Assembly: GCA_023213395.1 (NCBI GenBank) | Contig: CM041465.1 | Coordinates: forward strand, 39,687,741-39,751,740 | Length of the DNA stretch: 64,000 nucleotides | Direction: 5' to 3' | DNA from: Cycas panzhihuaensis | Lineage: Eukaryota > Cycadophyta | In this document: positions 11,641-23,240 of the stretch, in pieces | Layout of the letters: every line of letters begins with the position of its first letter | How positions within the stretch are numbered: the first letter of the stretch is position 1 | Translations under genes and position numbers: made by a program | Notes under the pieces: generated by a model | Told to the model about the DNA's origin: nothing | The model's input: only the letters and a program-made list of their open reading frames with translations | Database searches by the model: none

Positions 11641-12900
11641 GCCATCTTGAACAATTTGTGTAAACCATTTTGGTAATTTTTTAATTGATGTAACTTGAAC
11701 TTCAATGTCTTATAGTCTGAGTGATGGATCAAAAGAGGATATGCTAGGATCAAGTGGAGTAGTATCTGGTGATATAGATAGTTTAGCTGGTATAGATAAT
11801 GTACATGATGCAGAAGATTGAGAGGGAAGGAAACACTCAACAATCTTTTTACCTTTCTCAAGAGGAGATTGGATGGATGTAGATTTCAACTCCTTATGTT
11901 CTTTTTTAGAAAAGATTACATCTCTTGAGAGATGCATTTTCTTCCCAATAAGATCATATAACTTGTAAGCTTTACTATGAGTTACATAGCCTATAAAGAT
12001 GTATTTTAGACTATGTTTATCTAACTTAGATATTTGTTGATCTGGGATGTGCATATATGTACACTCAAATGTCCATAAGTGACTAATGGTAGGCTTTTTA
12101 CCATATTAGGCTTCTTCTGGTGTGATGTTAGCGACTGCTGAAGTAGGACTCTGATTTACCATATAAGTAGCTATGTGGAATGCTTCTGCCCAATATGCTC
12201 GTGTGAGTCTTTTTGCATGCATCATAGCTTTGGCTTTGTTTGCCAAAGTTCTATTCATATATTCAGAGACTCTGTTTTGTTAAGGAGTATGAGGAATAAT
12301 GAGCTGTCTCTGAAGACCATTATCCTTATAGAATTGGGTGAATTCTTTTGAAGTGAATTCACCTCCATTATCTAACCTTAGTATTTTGATTGTATAGCTA
12401 GATTCATTTTCTACTTCAAGCTTGAATTTCTTAAACTTCTAGAATGCTTCAGACTTCTATTTGAGGAAGTAAACTCAAATTTTGTGAAAGAAATCATATG
12501 TGAAGGAGATATAATATAATGCTCCTCCAAAAGATGTTGTGGATATAGGTCCACATAAATCAGAATGTATCATTGCAAAGGATATGATGTATGCCATGCT
12601 TTACCTTTAGGAAAAGGTAATCTATATTATGTCTCCATTATACAAGCTTCACAAAGGTATTTTGAACCATATAGATTTGGAAGTCCATGCATTGTATTTT
12701 TGTTTATCACCAACTTGATATTATCTAAATTCAAGTGGCTAGACGATGATGCCAAAGTTGTATCTTTATTGATGATGGTGTGACGGAGTAAGCAAAATCA
12801 AAAGTTATATTATTTACATCTAACTTATAAAGGCCATGGTCTTTGTGACCAATGGCTACAACCTGATCATTTTTATCACTGAAATAAAATGCTTATTTGT
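11640..12900 (-). pseudogene. Copia M integrase
   Basis: Minus-strand fragments show the HIPD and FIGYVTHSKAYKLYDL motifs of the copia integrase C-terminus (12054 to 11940), a frame that is open from 12054 to 11710. The catalytic core is broken between 12280 and 12560, and a worn WHHRL motif of the HHCC domain lies near 12730. Stops and at least one frameshift separate the pieces. Integrase would have joined the cDNA to the host chromosome. Confidence 0.75.
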
Positions 12901-13200
12901 TATTTATCCAATTGGCTAACGGATACAAAATTCTTCTCCATGGAAGGAATGTAGTAGGCATCACTATTGGGAAATGTTAAAAAAGGATTTGAAGAAGAAT
13001 GAAATGAGGAAACTTTGTCTATACCTAAGATCTGCACTGATTCATTATTGTCAAAAGTTATTGATTTACCATTTTCTTCTTTGACATTATAAAGAAGTTC
13101 TTCACTTCTAGTCATATGATGTGATACCATTAAGTCAATGATCCAAGTTTGACCAACATTTGAAGTGTGATAAGCACAAAGTAGCTTATCCTCTTTTGCA
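12900..13200 (-). pseudogene. Copia M protease region
   Basis: The open stretch 13130-12900 contains VSHHMT, the residues after the active site in copia proteases, and ends VSVSQLDK, the usual protease end (FLSVSQL). Just upstream the minus strand reads WIIDLMVSHHMT where the family has W-x-x-D-S-G-A-S-x-H-M-T. The catalytic Asp is present, but Ser and Gly of the DSG signature are lost. The enzyme would have been inactive. Confidence 0.8.
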
Positions 13201-13389
13201 AACTAATTTGTGTGGCATTGATTGCCACCTCTGAAACCCCCCTTCCTCTTTGACCTCCTTGATATGCACCTTGATTTGGTCGAGGGGGATAGTGTTATTA
13301 TTGCTGCTGAAATCGTTGCTGCTAGTGGAATTGTTGACGAGGTTACTATTGTCTCTGATGTGGCTGCTACTAACGTGTACTCTAAAGGT

Positions 13390-14185
13390 CAATTTTCGTA
13401 TTTTGATAATTAGGAGCTATGTGGCCAACCTTGCCATAATAATGACAAATAACATTGATTTTTGACGTGTTAATATTTATATTCCCAAACTATTTTGTAA
13501 GTGAAGATTTGGGAGTTTGCTTGGCCTTCAATTTGGCCATGAAAGCTCCTAAAGTAGATGCACCATCATCAATTTCTTTGTCATAAATTTGCTCCTCTTG
13601 AAGTAATAAAATCTCTAGTGTATTGAAAGACATGCTAGAAAGAGAGCCATCTTGTGTGACAGATGAGATAAAACCATTGAAATCTTTAGGCAAAGCTTGA
13701 ATGGTGGTGGTTACAAGCTCATCTCTTAAAGAAAGTTTGCCTAAAATATTTAATTCATTACAAATTTCTTTAATAGAAACAAGAAATGCCAACATAGATT
13801 TTATATACTTTATAGAATAAAGTTTTTCTTTGACCAACAATATGTGAGCTTCATCTTGCCTTTCATACAAAGAGGACAAAATGTCTTAAGTTTCCCTAGA
13901 TGTTTTAGCATTTGAAATGTTTTGATAAACATTCACATCAATAACTATATATAAAAATGCTAAGTCTATTTCATCCTTAGCTTTTCAAGTGGCAACATAA
14001 TCAACATCAAGATCAACAACAACACCATCAATCTCCATAGGTTTAATTAAAGGAATTCTGCCAGAAACATAGCCCCAAAGTTCATTCATCTGTAATAGGT
14101 TTTGTATTTGTCTCTTCCAATCTTGATAATTCTCTTAACCTGTCAACTTGATTGTGCATGCATTAAGCATGTTTAAAGTAGCCAT
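13390..14185 (-). pseudogene. Copia M gag with decayed zinc knuckle
   Basis: The start is chosen at the ATG at 14185 (MATLNMLNAC) because it opens the typical plant copia gag beginning L-x-G-x-N-Y-x-x-W. The frame then reads YQDWKRQIQNLL, ELWGYVSG and, after a stop, an open 129-residue stretch (13879-13490) with DEAHILLVKEKLYSIKY, the family's helical gag pattern. Near 13430 a zinc knuckle reads CHYYGKVGHIAPNY; the second and last Cys of C-x2-C-x4-H-x4-C are Tyr, each one G-to-A change from Cys. Gag would assemble the RNA-containing particle. Confidence 0.85.
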
Positions 14186-16477
14186 GTTTAAGTTGTAAAG
14201 AGCTTGAAGCTAGCAGATGACTTAGAAACTCAATGCTTTCGTTGCTTAAGTTCCACCTTCTAATAAAACCAACAGTCATGATCTTACTAGAAGATCCAAT
14301 TGAATGGAGTGATGAGGAGTGGAGGACTAAGTAGAAGAGTTGGTCCATCCCTGGTCTATAAAGGAGATCCAACAGTTGAACAAGCCAAATCTAGGACAAG
14401 GTAGGTAGGGTTGATCTATATGGATGTACCATTCTTTCCTTGGGATTCAGAGCTCTAATTACACCCTTTTTTAACCTCCTTTTCCTCAAGCAATCTTAAT
14501 TGTCATGCACTAACAATATGGTTGGTTAGTCCCCTAGGGAATGTACTAAGCTTACGGTTATTTTAGAGGTAAGTTTTAAACTTTTTTTAGGCCTCTCCTA
14601 CTTGATTTTAAAGTTCACTTTTAGAAGATTTAAATGGACTTTAGAATAAGTTTTACTTAGATGATGTAGATGTTTGATTTAATGTTTTACAATGATAAAG
14701 AGCTTCAAAGAGAAGCAATTAAATACATCATAATGATCACTTTGAGCGTTTTACAAAAGCACTTTAGTGTGAAAATAGTGCTATCAAATCTAAGTAAAAG
14801 AAAGTGTTCAAGTGCAACATGAAAATGTAAGCACTTTGAGGAATATGCTAAGTGCTTCAATGAAGAAAGCGTAAAGTCTTTACAAGTGGATTTCTTTTAG
14901 TGTTTGACGAAAAGAGAGAAGAATCACTTGCAAGCTAAAGACACCAAACACCTAGTGTTGGGGCTTTAAAATAGTCCCAACGATCAATAAAATAAAGTGA
15001 TTTTATTACGTAAAAGTGTTTTTGAGCCCCCTTTGTGACTAAGGGCAATATGTCACCATGCAAGGTGCCTTAGAAAAAGTGTTAAGATAGTGATAAATAT
15101 CACTTTAACAAAATGTTAGCACTTTAAAAATCACTTTACCAAGACTTTTTAACACTTATACAACATGAAATAAATGTTAAATAAGACAAAAAATGTTAAA
15201 AGATAAAGGTTAAAATTTTATTTTTTTTGCAACTTTGAGTAGTAAGAATACCATGTAGGGAGCCTTGAATGAGGACTTAAACCAAGGAAACCTAATCTTC
15301 AAAGATAAGTAACTAGTTCAGGTTTACTGATTTGATGATATCACTAGATATAATGAAGAATTTAAGTTTCAAAAAACTAAAAAAAAGTTAATTAAAAAAT
15401 ATATATATATTAATCCAAAGAGTCCAAATGAGTAAGAGAAGGCTTAAAAAAGGAAAAATATTACTTTTTAGAGTGTAGAACACTTAGAAAGCTTGATTTA
15501 GTCTTTAATATCACAAATGTAAGATTGATGGAGTCAACCGACTGAAAAATCACTGAAAAATATTGATTTTGACTTAAGGAAGAGTGATTTTAAGTAATTT
15601 AAAGTGTTTTGATATAAAACTTTAGTAAATAAATTTTATGAAAAAGTGAATATTTAAAAGAATATTCTTAAAAATATAAAGTAAAGTCTAAATGTTAAAG
15701 TTACTTTTGAAATATATCAAAAAATCTTGAATCTGGTCAAATGGTGGCATGGGCAGATTTTTGAGTCACACAGATGGTGATATCTATGTGAGGACTCCAC
15801 AGATTGAAATGAAATTTAAAAGGAAAGATTACACGCTGAAGACAAAGATTTATTTCTAATTTTCGCTCCTCTTGTTGCCCGTGGAAAGAGAACGAGTAGA
15901 TTAAAGCCAAAACTAGGCACACAATTAGAGAGTGACAAAATCAAACGTACAACAGCTTTCACTCTCCTTTCTTCTTTTTAAAACGTCTGTGGGGCCCACT
16001 GAGGGGTGTGCAACTTTTTACAGATAAGATAGACACTCTAGTTAGTGTGCATGAGTAGTTTAAACTTTTTATTTGGGGTTTGAGGGCCAACAAGTACCTA
16101 AAATTATTTCACAGCCTGTAAGGAGTCAATATCTTGTGATAATCTCAGTCAATGAGATTCAAAATTCACCATAATACTCCAATACCATGATCTGCAAGAA
16201 TAATGAATTGAAAAGTTTAATTTTTAGTGAAAAATCACATTAAAATATGAGTAAAGTAGTCCAAAACCTCTGAAAAAAGATTGAAAAATATTTCAGATCA
16301 GAGGATAATAATCTCTAGCCTTTAGAATACTCTAAAAAAGTTTTGATCTATAATGGTGAGTTTAAAAAATCCTTGGATCACCTTCAAAGAGTGAAGGTCA
16401 TCACTAAGGGTTTGTAAAACCCATTCTAAGTCTCCTTTGAAGAAGAATTCAGAACAGAGGGAACTAATCTCCTCTAG
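14186..16477 (-). other. Long untranslated leader of copia M
   Basis: About 2.3 kb between PBS and gag has no recognisable protein. A second PBS-like string (minus-strand AATTAGAGCTCTGAATCC, 14452-14465 and adjacent) lies about 260 bases upstream of gag. Copia elements with short leaders usually have PBS and gag this close, so the DNA between the two PBS-like sites could be an addition. About 15960-16060 is less AT-rich than its surroundings, without a motif I can name. Confidence 0.5.
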
Positions 16478-16490
16478 CTCTAATACCAAA
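16478..16490 (-). other. Primer binding site of copia M
   Basis: On the minus strand the LTR ends TTAACA and is followed by TTTGGTATTAGAGCTAGAGG, the initiator-Met tRNA complement with a C-to-T change. Confidence 0.8.
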
Positions 16491-17044
16491 TGTTAAGAAG
16501 ATCAAATGATTATAATGCCTAAGACCTATACAATCAAAATCATAAAGATAATTCACTCTAGTTCTAGATAACATAAGAACAAAACTAAAAGATAAGCAAG
16601 ACTAAGATCAAATAAGTAAGATGATACCAATGTGTGAGGAGAAGGAATTAGTCCTACACTAAAGTATACCAATTGATTAGTAAATTGGTAGCATAACATT
16701 ACACTTCAACTCTATATCTGAGACATGAGGAGAGGCCTCAATATATAGAGTAATGAAGGTTACCTACCACCATTGGATGTTTGATAAGTGGCAAACATCC
16801 AAGGTATATGCAATGCATGGCTTGCATGTCATGCATGAAGGACATGTGTCCTTTTAGGCTCTTAAGTGAGCAAAGATGCATAAGGGTCCATTTGACCCTT
16901 TAGTTATAATGTTATGTCAGTAGGAGGAATGCAGGTGTGCACTTTATCACTTAAGTGATAAGTCACCCCATAAAGTACAAAATAATGAATGAAAGAATAA
17001 AGTGAATAAAGTACATACTTAACATGTGAACATAAGGTTTAACA
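16491..17044 (-). repeat. 5' LTR of copia M
   Basis: The ends are intact: plus-strand TGTTAAGAAG to GGTTTAACA, with inverted TGTTAA/TTAACA termini. It is 554 bases, against 545 for its partner at 9466. Copia D RT coding resumes directly at 17045. Confidence 0.88.
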
Positions 17045-17900
17045 GGTTGTCCTTCATCTGCTACCATGTTGTAATTTATGTCCATGGGAATTGAATAGGG
17101 ATTACAATCCATCATCCTAAATTTGATTAACATCTCATTTATGTATTTGCTTTGAGATAAGTAAATGTGATCTTGTTGTTGACTTACTTCTAATCCCAGA
17201 TAGTAATTAAGGAGACCAAGATCTATCATTTCAAATTTCTTTTCTAGTTGTTTTTTTATCTCTATAATTGATTTCTCATCATTTCCTATGAGAATCATAT
17301 CATCTATGTAGACAATAATTATTGTGATTAGTCCATTCCTTTTTCTTGTATATAGGCCCAAATCTGAGTTGCAACGTTGAAATCTATTCTGACACAGATG
17401 CTAGTCCAATTTGGCGTACCAAGCATGAGGGGCCTGTTTTAGTCCATATGGTGATTTCTTTAATTTATACACCAAATGTTCTTGTCCCTCTTTGATGTAT
17501 CCTTCAGGTTGTGCCATGTAGACTTCTTCTTTGAGGTTTCCATTTAAGAATGCACTTTGTATATCTAACTAAAAGATTTTTTAGCTATTTAATGCTGTCA
17601 ATGTAATCGTAATTCTTACTATATCTAGCTTGGCTATAGGAGAAAAATTTCTTCAAAATTAACTCTAGCCATTTGGGTGTATTCTTTTGCAACAAGTCAG
17701 GCCTTGTGTCTTTTGACCTTTATACTAGCCCCTTCTTTGATTTTATATACCCATTTGCAATTCACCATTGGCTTGTTGGGAGGAAGTTCTACTAAGTTCC
17801 ATGTTTGATTTTTGATAATCGAGTCTATTTCAGAGTCCATAGATGCTTTCCATTTCAGTTGACCTTGTGCTTCTTGGAAAGATTATGGTTCGATTCAATT
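17045..17900 (-). pseudogene. Copia D RT (5' part of the split RT/RNase H)
   Basis: The minus strand reads SPYGLKQAPHAWYAKLD (about 17440), then the open stretch 17361-17045 with IIIVYIDDMILIGND (catalytic YIDDM about 17300), LLNYYLGLEVSQ and YINEMLIKFRMMDC. It ends at ADEGQPV where copia M inserted, and the next residues of this protein lie at about 9455 and below. Upstream, 17640-17900 holds the start of the RT with stops. The insertion point is in the linker just before the conserved Y-R-Q-L-I-G-S-L motif. Confidence 0.9.
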
Positions 17901-19260
17901 AAGTAGGGCTCTCGATTTTTGATTCCTTGTTTTATATTCAAGTATATTTCCTCTTCCTCCTTCAATTATTTTGATAAACCATTCAGGCAATTTCTTTTCT
18001 TTCCTTGATTCTTCCCTAGTTCTTGAATGCTTTGGAGATGAATCTTCTTCTTGTGCTGAGCTTTCTCTTTCAACTGACTTTGTATGAGTTGAAGATGATT
18101 ATGTGGGGGAAATCTCTTCTGTAGTGATATCTGATGTTTCTTCTATGAAGACTTCATGGCCTAAGTCCTTTACTTCTTCTTCAATTATTTTCATTTGAAA
18201 CTGAGTACCTGAGTGTTCTTCATTAAAGATGTATTTGCTATCATAGATCCTATTTGTTTTTGGATCAATGCATTTGTAAGCTTTTAAGTATTTACTATAT
18301 CCTATTACAATACACTCTATGCTTTTTGCTTCAAGTTTTGATCTTCTTTTATCTGGTATGTGAACAAAGGCCTTACTACCAAATATCTTCAAAGAACTGA
18401 CATCAGATTTGTTACCTATCTGGGCTTCTTTCGATGTGATGTTCTCCAAAGGTTTTGTTGGACTTCTATTTATTAGATAACATGTAGTATTGATAGCTTC
18501 TACCCAGTATGGCTTTAGAATCTGCTTTTTGTGGACCATGCTTTGAGCCTTTTCCATTAGAGTTATGTTCGTCCTTTTAACAACTCCATTAGACTGAGGG
18601 GTATAGGGTGTTGTAATTTGTATATGTATCCCATTTGACTTGTAGTAATTTAGAAAATCCATCAAGATATATTTAACACCTCCATCTAATTTGATGCATT
18701 TTATTTTGCCTTTAGATTTCAATTCTACCTCTACTTTGAATTCCCTGAAAACTTAAAAAACTTATGATTTGTTATGCAAGAAATATACCCATACCTTTCG
18801 AGTGAGGTCATCAATAGAGGTTAGAAAATATTTGCAATCGTTTATTGAAAGTGGTGTGAGCAGTCCATAAAGATCTATATGGATCAATTCCAATTTACTT
18901 TGTGCCCTCCATTTGCTTTCTTTGAAGGTTATTCGATGATGCTTTTCAAATTAACAATCCTTGCAAACAAAGTTTTTAGAGGAGATGTGAGGTAATCCAT
19001 TCACCATATCACATTTTTTCATTAACTTTAATGTTTTTATTGGAATATATTCGTACTTCAAATGCCACACTTTATTATCAGAATTTGTAGCAATACAAAC
19101 TTTTAGACCCAAATTGGGTATTACAGGATCTAATAGTAGTTTATACAAATCATTACACCTGATACCTTTAGCTATTGCTTCCCCATTATTTTTTATATCT
19201 AGTACATGATAATGGCCTTCTTCGTTAAACACAGTTCTTAGCCCCTTTTTGCTAAGTTAT
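17900..19260 (-). pseudogene. Copia D integrase
   Basis: Open stretches 19232-18951 and 18722-18099 cover the pre-integrase and integrase. The HHCC domain reads KVWHLKYEYI, with a second His replaced by Tyr, and later FVCKDC. The core has IHIDLYG (first Asp), the second-Asp region altered to KLDGGVKY from the usual D-N-G-G-E-Y, and TPYTPQSNGVVKRTN before the third acidic residue. The C-terminal KIFGSKAFVHIPD and IVIGYSKYLKAYK motifs are clear. It is inactive because of stops, the lost His and a changed active-site block. Confidence 0.9.
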
Positions 19261-19600
19261 GAAACAGATAGAAAATTCATTTTTAGACGAGGGACCAATA
19301 GTATATTTCTAATTTCTTTTATATTTTCTTATAGGTTAATAGCAATGGTATCTACCCCTTTTATGCCAAGTGGGTATTTATCCCCTAACTCAACTGATTT
19401 ATCTATATCGTAGGGTTTTAAGGTTTCAAACCATTTTTTATGATTTGTCATATGTCACAAAGCTCTAGAATCGATGAACCATGTGTCTCCCTCCTTCAGT
19501 CCTGTTGATAATGTGATGATAAATATTGTTTCCTCTTCTTCTTCCTCCACTTGTTCTTTGTTATAGCTACCTATTGAACGTTTCCCTCTATGAATGACTA
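19260..19600 (-). pseudogene. Copia D protease
   Basis: Around 19480 the minus strand reads TWFIDSRAL, a stop, then HMT, where copia proteases have W-x-x-D-S-G-A-S-x-H-M-T. The catalytic Asp and Ser remain, Gly is changed to Arg, and a stop replaces the residue before His. The NFLSVS end of the protease domain lies near 19270. Confidence 0.82.
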
Positions 19601-20462
19601 CTCTTCTTTGAGAACACTAATAGGGATAGTGTCCTAATTGTCCACAATGGTAACATATATGAAGTGCCCTACATGCATTGGAAAAGTGTCCAAGTCTGCC
19701 ACAACTGAAACAAATTCTAGAGTCTCTACCTCGTCCATGTCCTTCGTTGTCCTAATAGTGGCCACGAGTAGAACTTTTAGAGTCTGGAGTATGTCCTCTT
19801 CCTCATGACTGGCTTTATCCTCAAGGACCCTAGTTTAGCCTAGATGTAAAAGCATCTTCCAACTTTAATGAGTCTTCATAGTGCATGTTTCTTTGTTCCT
19901 ATATTAACAATAAGCCAATCAATTCATCAAGTATCATAGAATTAATTTGATTATTGTTTGTGATGGTATTAATGGTTACATCAAAGGAATTTGGTAGATT
20001 ACTGGCTACTATTTAAACCAAATTTTTCTTTAGAATAACATCCCCTACACTCAAAAGGCCATTCCTAAGTGAAGTAACTTTATATATGAATTCAATTATT
20101 ATTTCATTTTCCTTCATGTCCAATTTGTACAACTCTTTCTTGAGGGTAAATATTCGTGCCTTATTCTTTTGGCCGAAAAGATTTTCAAAGCATTTTCAAA
20201 TGGATGAGGTAGAGTTTAAAATTTCCACATATACCAAAAGGGAATTTGAAATAGAGAGCTTTAAAATGATTACTCTTGTATTGTCTCTTTCCAACCAACT
20301 GGGTGGAGATATACTTGCATCAACTAGCTTGGTTTCTGTGCTAATGGCAATATTCCAAGTATTTCTCACCCTTAGAAGTGTTTCAATATTTATTTTCCAA
20401 ATATGATAATTACTATCAGTAAGTTTATTTTGATTAGCCAAACCAAAGATAGTAAACACCAT
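19600..20462 (-). pseudogene. Copia D gag with two CCHC zinc knuckles
   Basis: I take the start at 20462 (MVFTIFGLANQNKL), which opens the stretch NYHIWKINIETLL, a normal copia gag N-terminus, followed by KNKARIFTLKKELYKLDM. Two zinc knuckles follow in tandem near 19715-19620: CFSCGRLGHFSNAC is intact, and CYHCGQLGHYPY-stop-C has all Cys and His but a stop before the last Cys. Two knuckles are less common than one in plant copia gags. The gag is broken by several stops. No PBS or LTR was seen upstream, so the 5' end of copia D is missing. Confidence 0.87.
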
Positions 20463-20825
20463 TTATGACAGGAAAACTCTATTCTGAATAGGGTTGATCG
20501 TATAATGTATAGATTTCTATACAAAATCCTAACCATATAGATCCAAAAAAAGTGTACCTTGAAAGAAAGGTTTTTTCACACTAATTTCATATTTGAAATT
20601 ATTTCTTAGAGGCAATCTCTCAATCTGGAGAAAAATGGCCTAAAACAGAGGAGGTTCTATTAAGGTTTAGATGTAAAAATGCTTCTAGAAGCCAAAATAC
20701 TCCACACAAAGCATCAGTCACTCATGTGATCATCTGTCTAGAAGTGAAGGATTCATACTTGAAGCACATTTGTTATATTTTTAGTGTTTGGGAAATCGTG
20801 ATTTGTTCGGCCTGAGTAAAGATTT

Positions 20826-21050
20826 AACCTAGCCACTGCTTGTGGAATCTTTTGAAGGTTTTCCATGGAGATATATTTACTATTCTCATTTTTCTATCAC
20901 CCGTGAAGCACTTACTCTTGTATTCATCAAGTAACCTATTTTTAGCCTCATATGGAATTAGTAATGATGCTTCTTTCATCCACTTGGTGATTCGGCATTG
21001 TCCACACTTTTATGTCATAAATCTTGGTTCCAGACATATAATTTTTATTG
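20826..21050 (-). other. Exon-like open stretch of unknown identity
   Basis: The minus strand can be read as about 75 residues with a protein-like composition: CGQCRITKWMKEASLLIPYE near 20990-20935, then a basic stretch ending PWKTFKRFHKQWLG near 20830. One stop splits the N-terminal part and a second follows the C-terminal part. It does not match any retrotransposon domain I know and could be a host-gene fragment carried by a mobile element. It could also be chance. No start codon, splice site or neighbour supports it further. Confidence 0.3.
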
Positions 21051-21839
21051 GGGTAAACTAGGTTGGTGACTGGAGACTATATGTTATCAGTGTGGGCCAC
21101 TTATTAGTCTCTAATTTATGTTTATATTTAGTGTTGAAAATTGCTAGTGATGGGAAATTTGAATGTCAAATTCCAAGCCTGCTTAGAACCATAAGACCAT
21201 CCTGGCTTTGTTTTCTAATTTTGTTGATTTATATTATTTGAAAATACATTGAATTTTTCTTTGCCATATAGTATGTTTATAATTTGCTAAAAACTAAGCA
21301 GCAACTAGAGTCTTATTCTGGATAGAAAATAGAAGACATGCATTATCATACCAAGATAAAGGAGTAGGTAATTCCAATAGCATACATTTTTATTACAAAC
21401 CTTTATAATCTGAGCTTGGATAGTTGACCTAAGTTGCTAGTGAAAGGCACCAATAATAAATAACTCAAGTGCAGGCAAGAGCTTGAAGCATATAACATCA
21501 TCAAGCAAGAAGTAGATAGAACATTAGTTCCCATTCTGCTTGCAATGATTATCATAATCAGATCAACTACAAGGTAAGAGGTACAATTATATTTTCACTT
21601 AGAGTTGAGATGTAAATTATATAAATTTGAATTATGAAAGGAAGCTACTAATTTTGTGAAATTAAACCAACACTACATCATGACCATATTGGGATGAAAA
21701 CATGAAATCTTGGTTCATTATATTTGAGGTAATTTGATACAGAATTCTCCAAGTTCTTTTAGCTCAAAGGTAAGACACTCTATTCTATAAAGGATGATGA
21801 AAGTGTGCACTTTTCTTCTGTTGATTTAAAGGTATCTAG

Positions 21840-22200
21840 TTGAAAATTTAATCAAGGATGGGTTGGTTATTACTTAATGAAGAAAATTATGAAGAATAAC
21901 ATGAATTTATGAAATGTAAGTTTATTTATTTTGGTTTGTGGGAAATCATCTCAGAAGGTTGTGCATATTTCAATCTAACACCTAGATTAGACGGAAAAGA
22001 TAGTACTACATTTATCTAGATTGCATCCTTGTTAGGTGAAATGCTAAGTAAAAGAGGTATATTTTTTGATTTTTTTATTTTACTCATAATACCACTACAG
22101 GGCACATAATGCATGGAGTTTCTTGAAAGATAAGTTTGGACCAAGATAAAACAATCATCATATAAAAGATGTAGAAGGAAAAATTATTTTTAGGAATAGG
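21840..22200 (+). pseudogene. Copia-type gag fragment
   Basis: The plus strand reads WLLLNEENYEE, a stop, HEFMKCKFIYFGLWEIISEG and then RLDGKDSTTFI. The N-Y-x-x-W and L-W-x-I-I-x-x-G spacing is that of the first domain of plant copia gag (UBN2 type). It breaks up after about 22060. No LTR or PBS is attached, so it is an orphan piece. Confidence 0.5.
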
Positions 22201-22481
22201 GGACATGTTCTAGTTTATGCATTTTCACTATTTTCTTGTTGTAATAGCTAATAGTTGACTATTCTATTATAGTGACTCTCTATTTTGTACTTTTTTTTTT
22301 GTTATATTTGGTTGTGAGAAAATCAGATACAATGGCATATTTTATGAATAAAGAAATAGTTGGTTTGCATTCTTCAAATTAACATGTAGGTTTTCTCATT
22401 ACATGCATTATGATATTTGGGTTTTTTGGTTAATTTACATGAGTAAATAAATGAACACACATTGATTTTATTATCTCACTT

Positions 22482-22951
22482 TGTTAAAATATTGCTCTAA
22501 TACCATGTTAAAACTTATAATAGCATAATTAATTCATGAGATATGTATACAAATAAATAAATCAACATATAAGGTAAGGTATCAAACATTCATCGTGTTG
22601 AAGAGCATTCACAAGCATTCACTATAAGAGATACACCAAGATTTATATGTGAAAAACTTAGTGTAAGAAAAACTGTAGGAGAAGGTGGAGTTTAGCCTCC
22701 TCTTATGATCATAATGATTACATCTCCAGGTCTTCAACCTTTCTCAAATTTTCAAATAGTGTGTGTATATATTTATAACGCGGTTCACTTCATGAATAGT
22801 CTATGATGTGTTTTGAGTCTTTACATCATACAAAATATGATTACATGGATATGTGTACATCTCACACATCTTAATATATGTGAATAATGGGATGTGTATG
22901 CATATGTCATATATATTAAATGTTACATATGTTATTGTCATATATTTAACA
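22482..22951 (-). repeat. Array LTR 1 (3' end of array)
   Basis: Long form, beginning tgttaaaatattgctc on the plus strand and ending atatttaaca. The inner string taccatgttaaaac at 22502 shows the duplicated PBS-like end. It is followed on the right by ttctctcttaatg, a polypurine tract on the minus strand. Confidence 0.8.
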
Positions 22952-23200
22952 TTCTCTCTTAATGTTTAATGTCTTTGAATCTTGTATTCCAATTTTCAAG
23001 TCTTCATCCCTTGATCTTCAACCTATATGTTGGATCTTGTAATCTATATCTTGTATGTTGTGTCATCACCTGTAACATGTGATCATCATGTTTGTCTCTT
23101 GCAAGCATTATGTTATATGTAGTCATTTGTGTGTTAATAATGACCATCTGTGAACATCCAACCTATAATATAATGAATATTAACATCAACATATATGAAA

Positions 23201-23240
<40 letters not shown>

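Larger units (their letters stand above)
9466..17044 (-). mobile_element. Copia M: full-length, decayed Ty1/copia element nested in copia D
   Basis: This 7.6-kb element has two LTRs (9466-10010 and 16491-17044), a minus-strand PBS next to the right LTR, a leader of about 2.3 kb, gag, protease, integrase, RT and RNase H in copia order, and a minus-strand polypurine tract next to the left LTR. It interrupts copia D between the RT segment ending ADEGQPV (17045 side) and the segment starting near DITLYRQLI (9450 side). I could not find a clean target duplication: the flanks are tattc and ggttg. The LTRs look roughly 85-90% identical by eye, and all genes carry stops, so it is old and inactive. 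Confidence 0.9.
20463..22481. other. Mostly unassigned DNA with exon-like and gag-like remnants
   Basis: Apart from the two remnants listed separately, I see no gene. The 5' LTR of copia D would be expected near 20500-20750, but the sequence there does not resemble its 3' LTR at 8547. About 21060-21840 and 22200-22480 are AT-rich with no recognisable motif. Confidence 0.45.

Noticed and set aside
13222-13465. Two overlapping plus-strand frames opposite the copia M gag
   Set aside because: The minus strand has the gag-protease text with the zinc knuckle; the plus frames are shadows.
23205-23237. TA microsatellite as a promoter element
   Set aside because: A pure dinucleotide run found in only one of three homologous array units; it is a slippage product.
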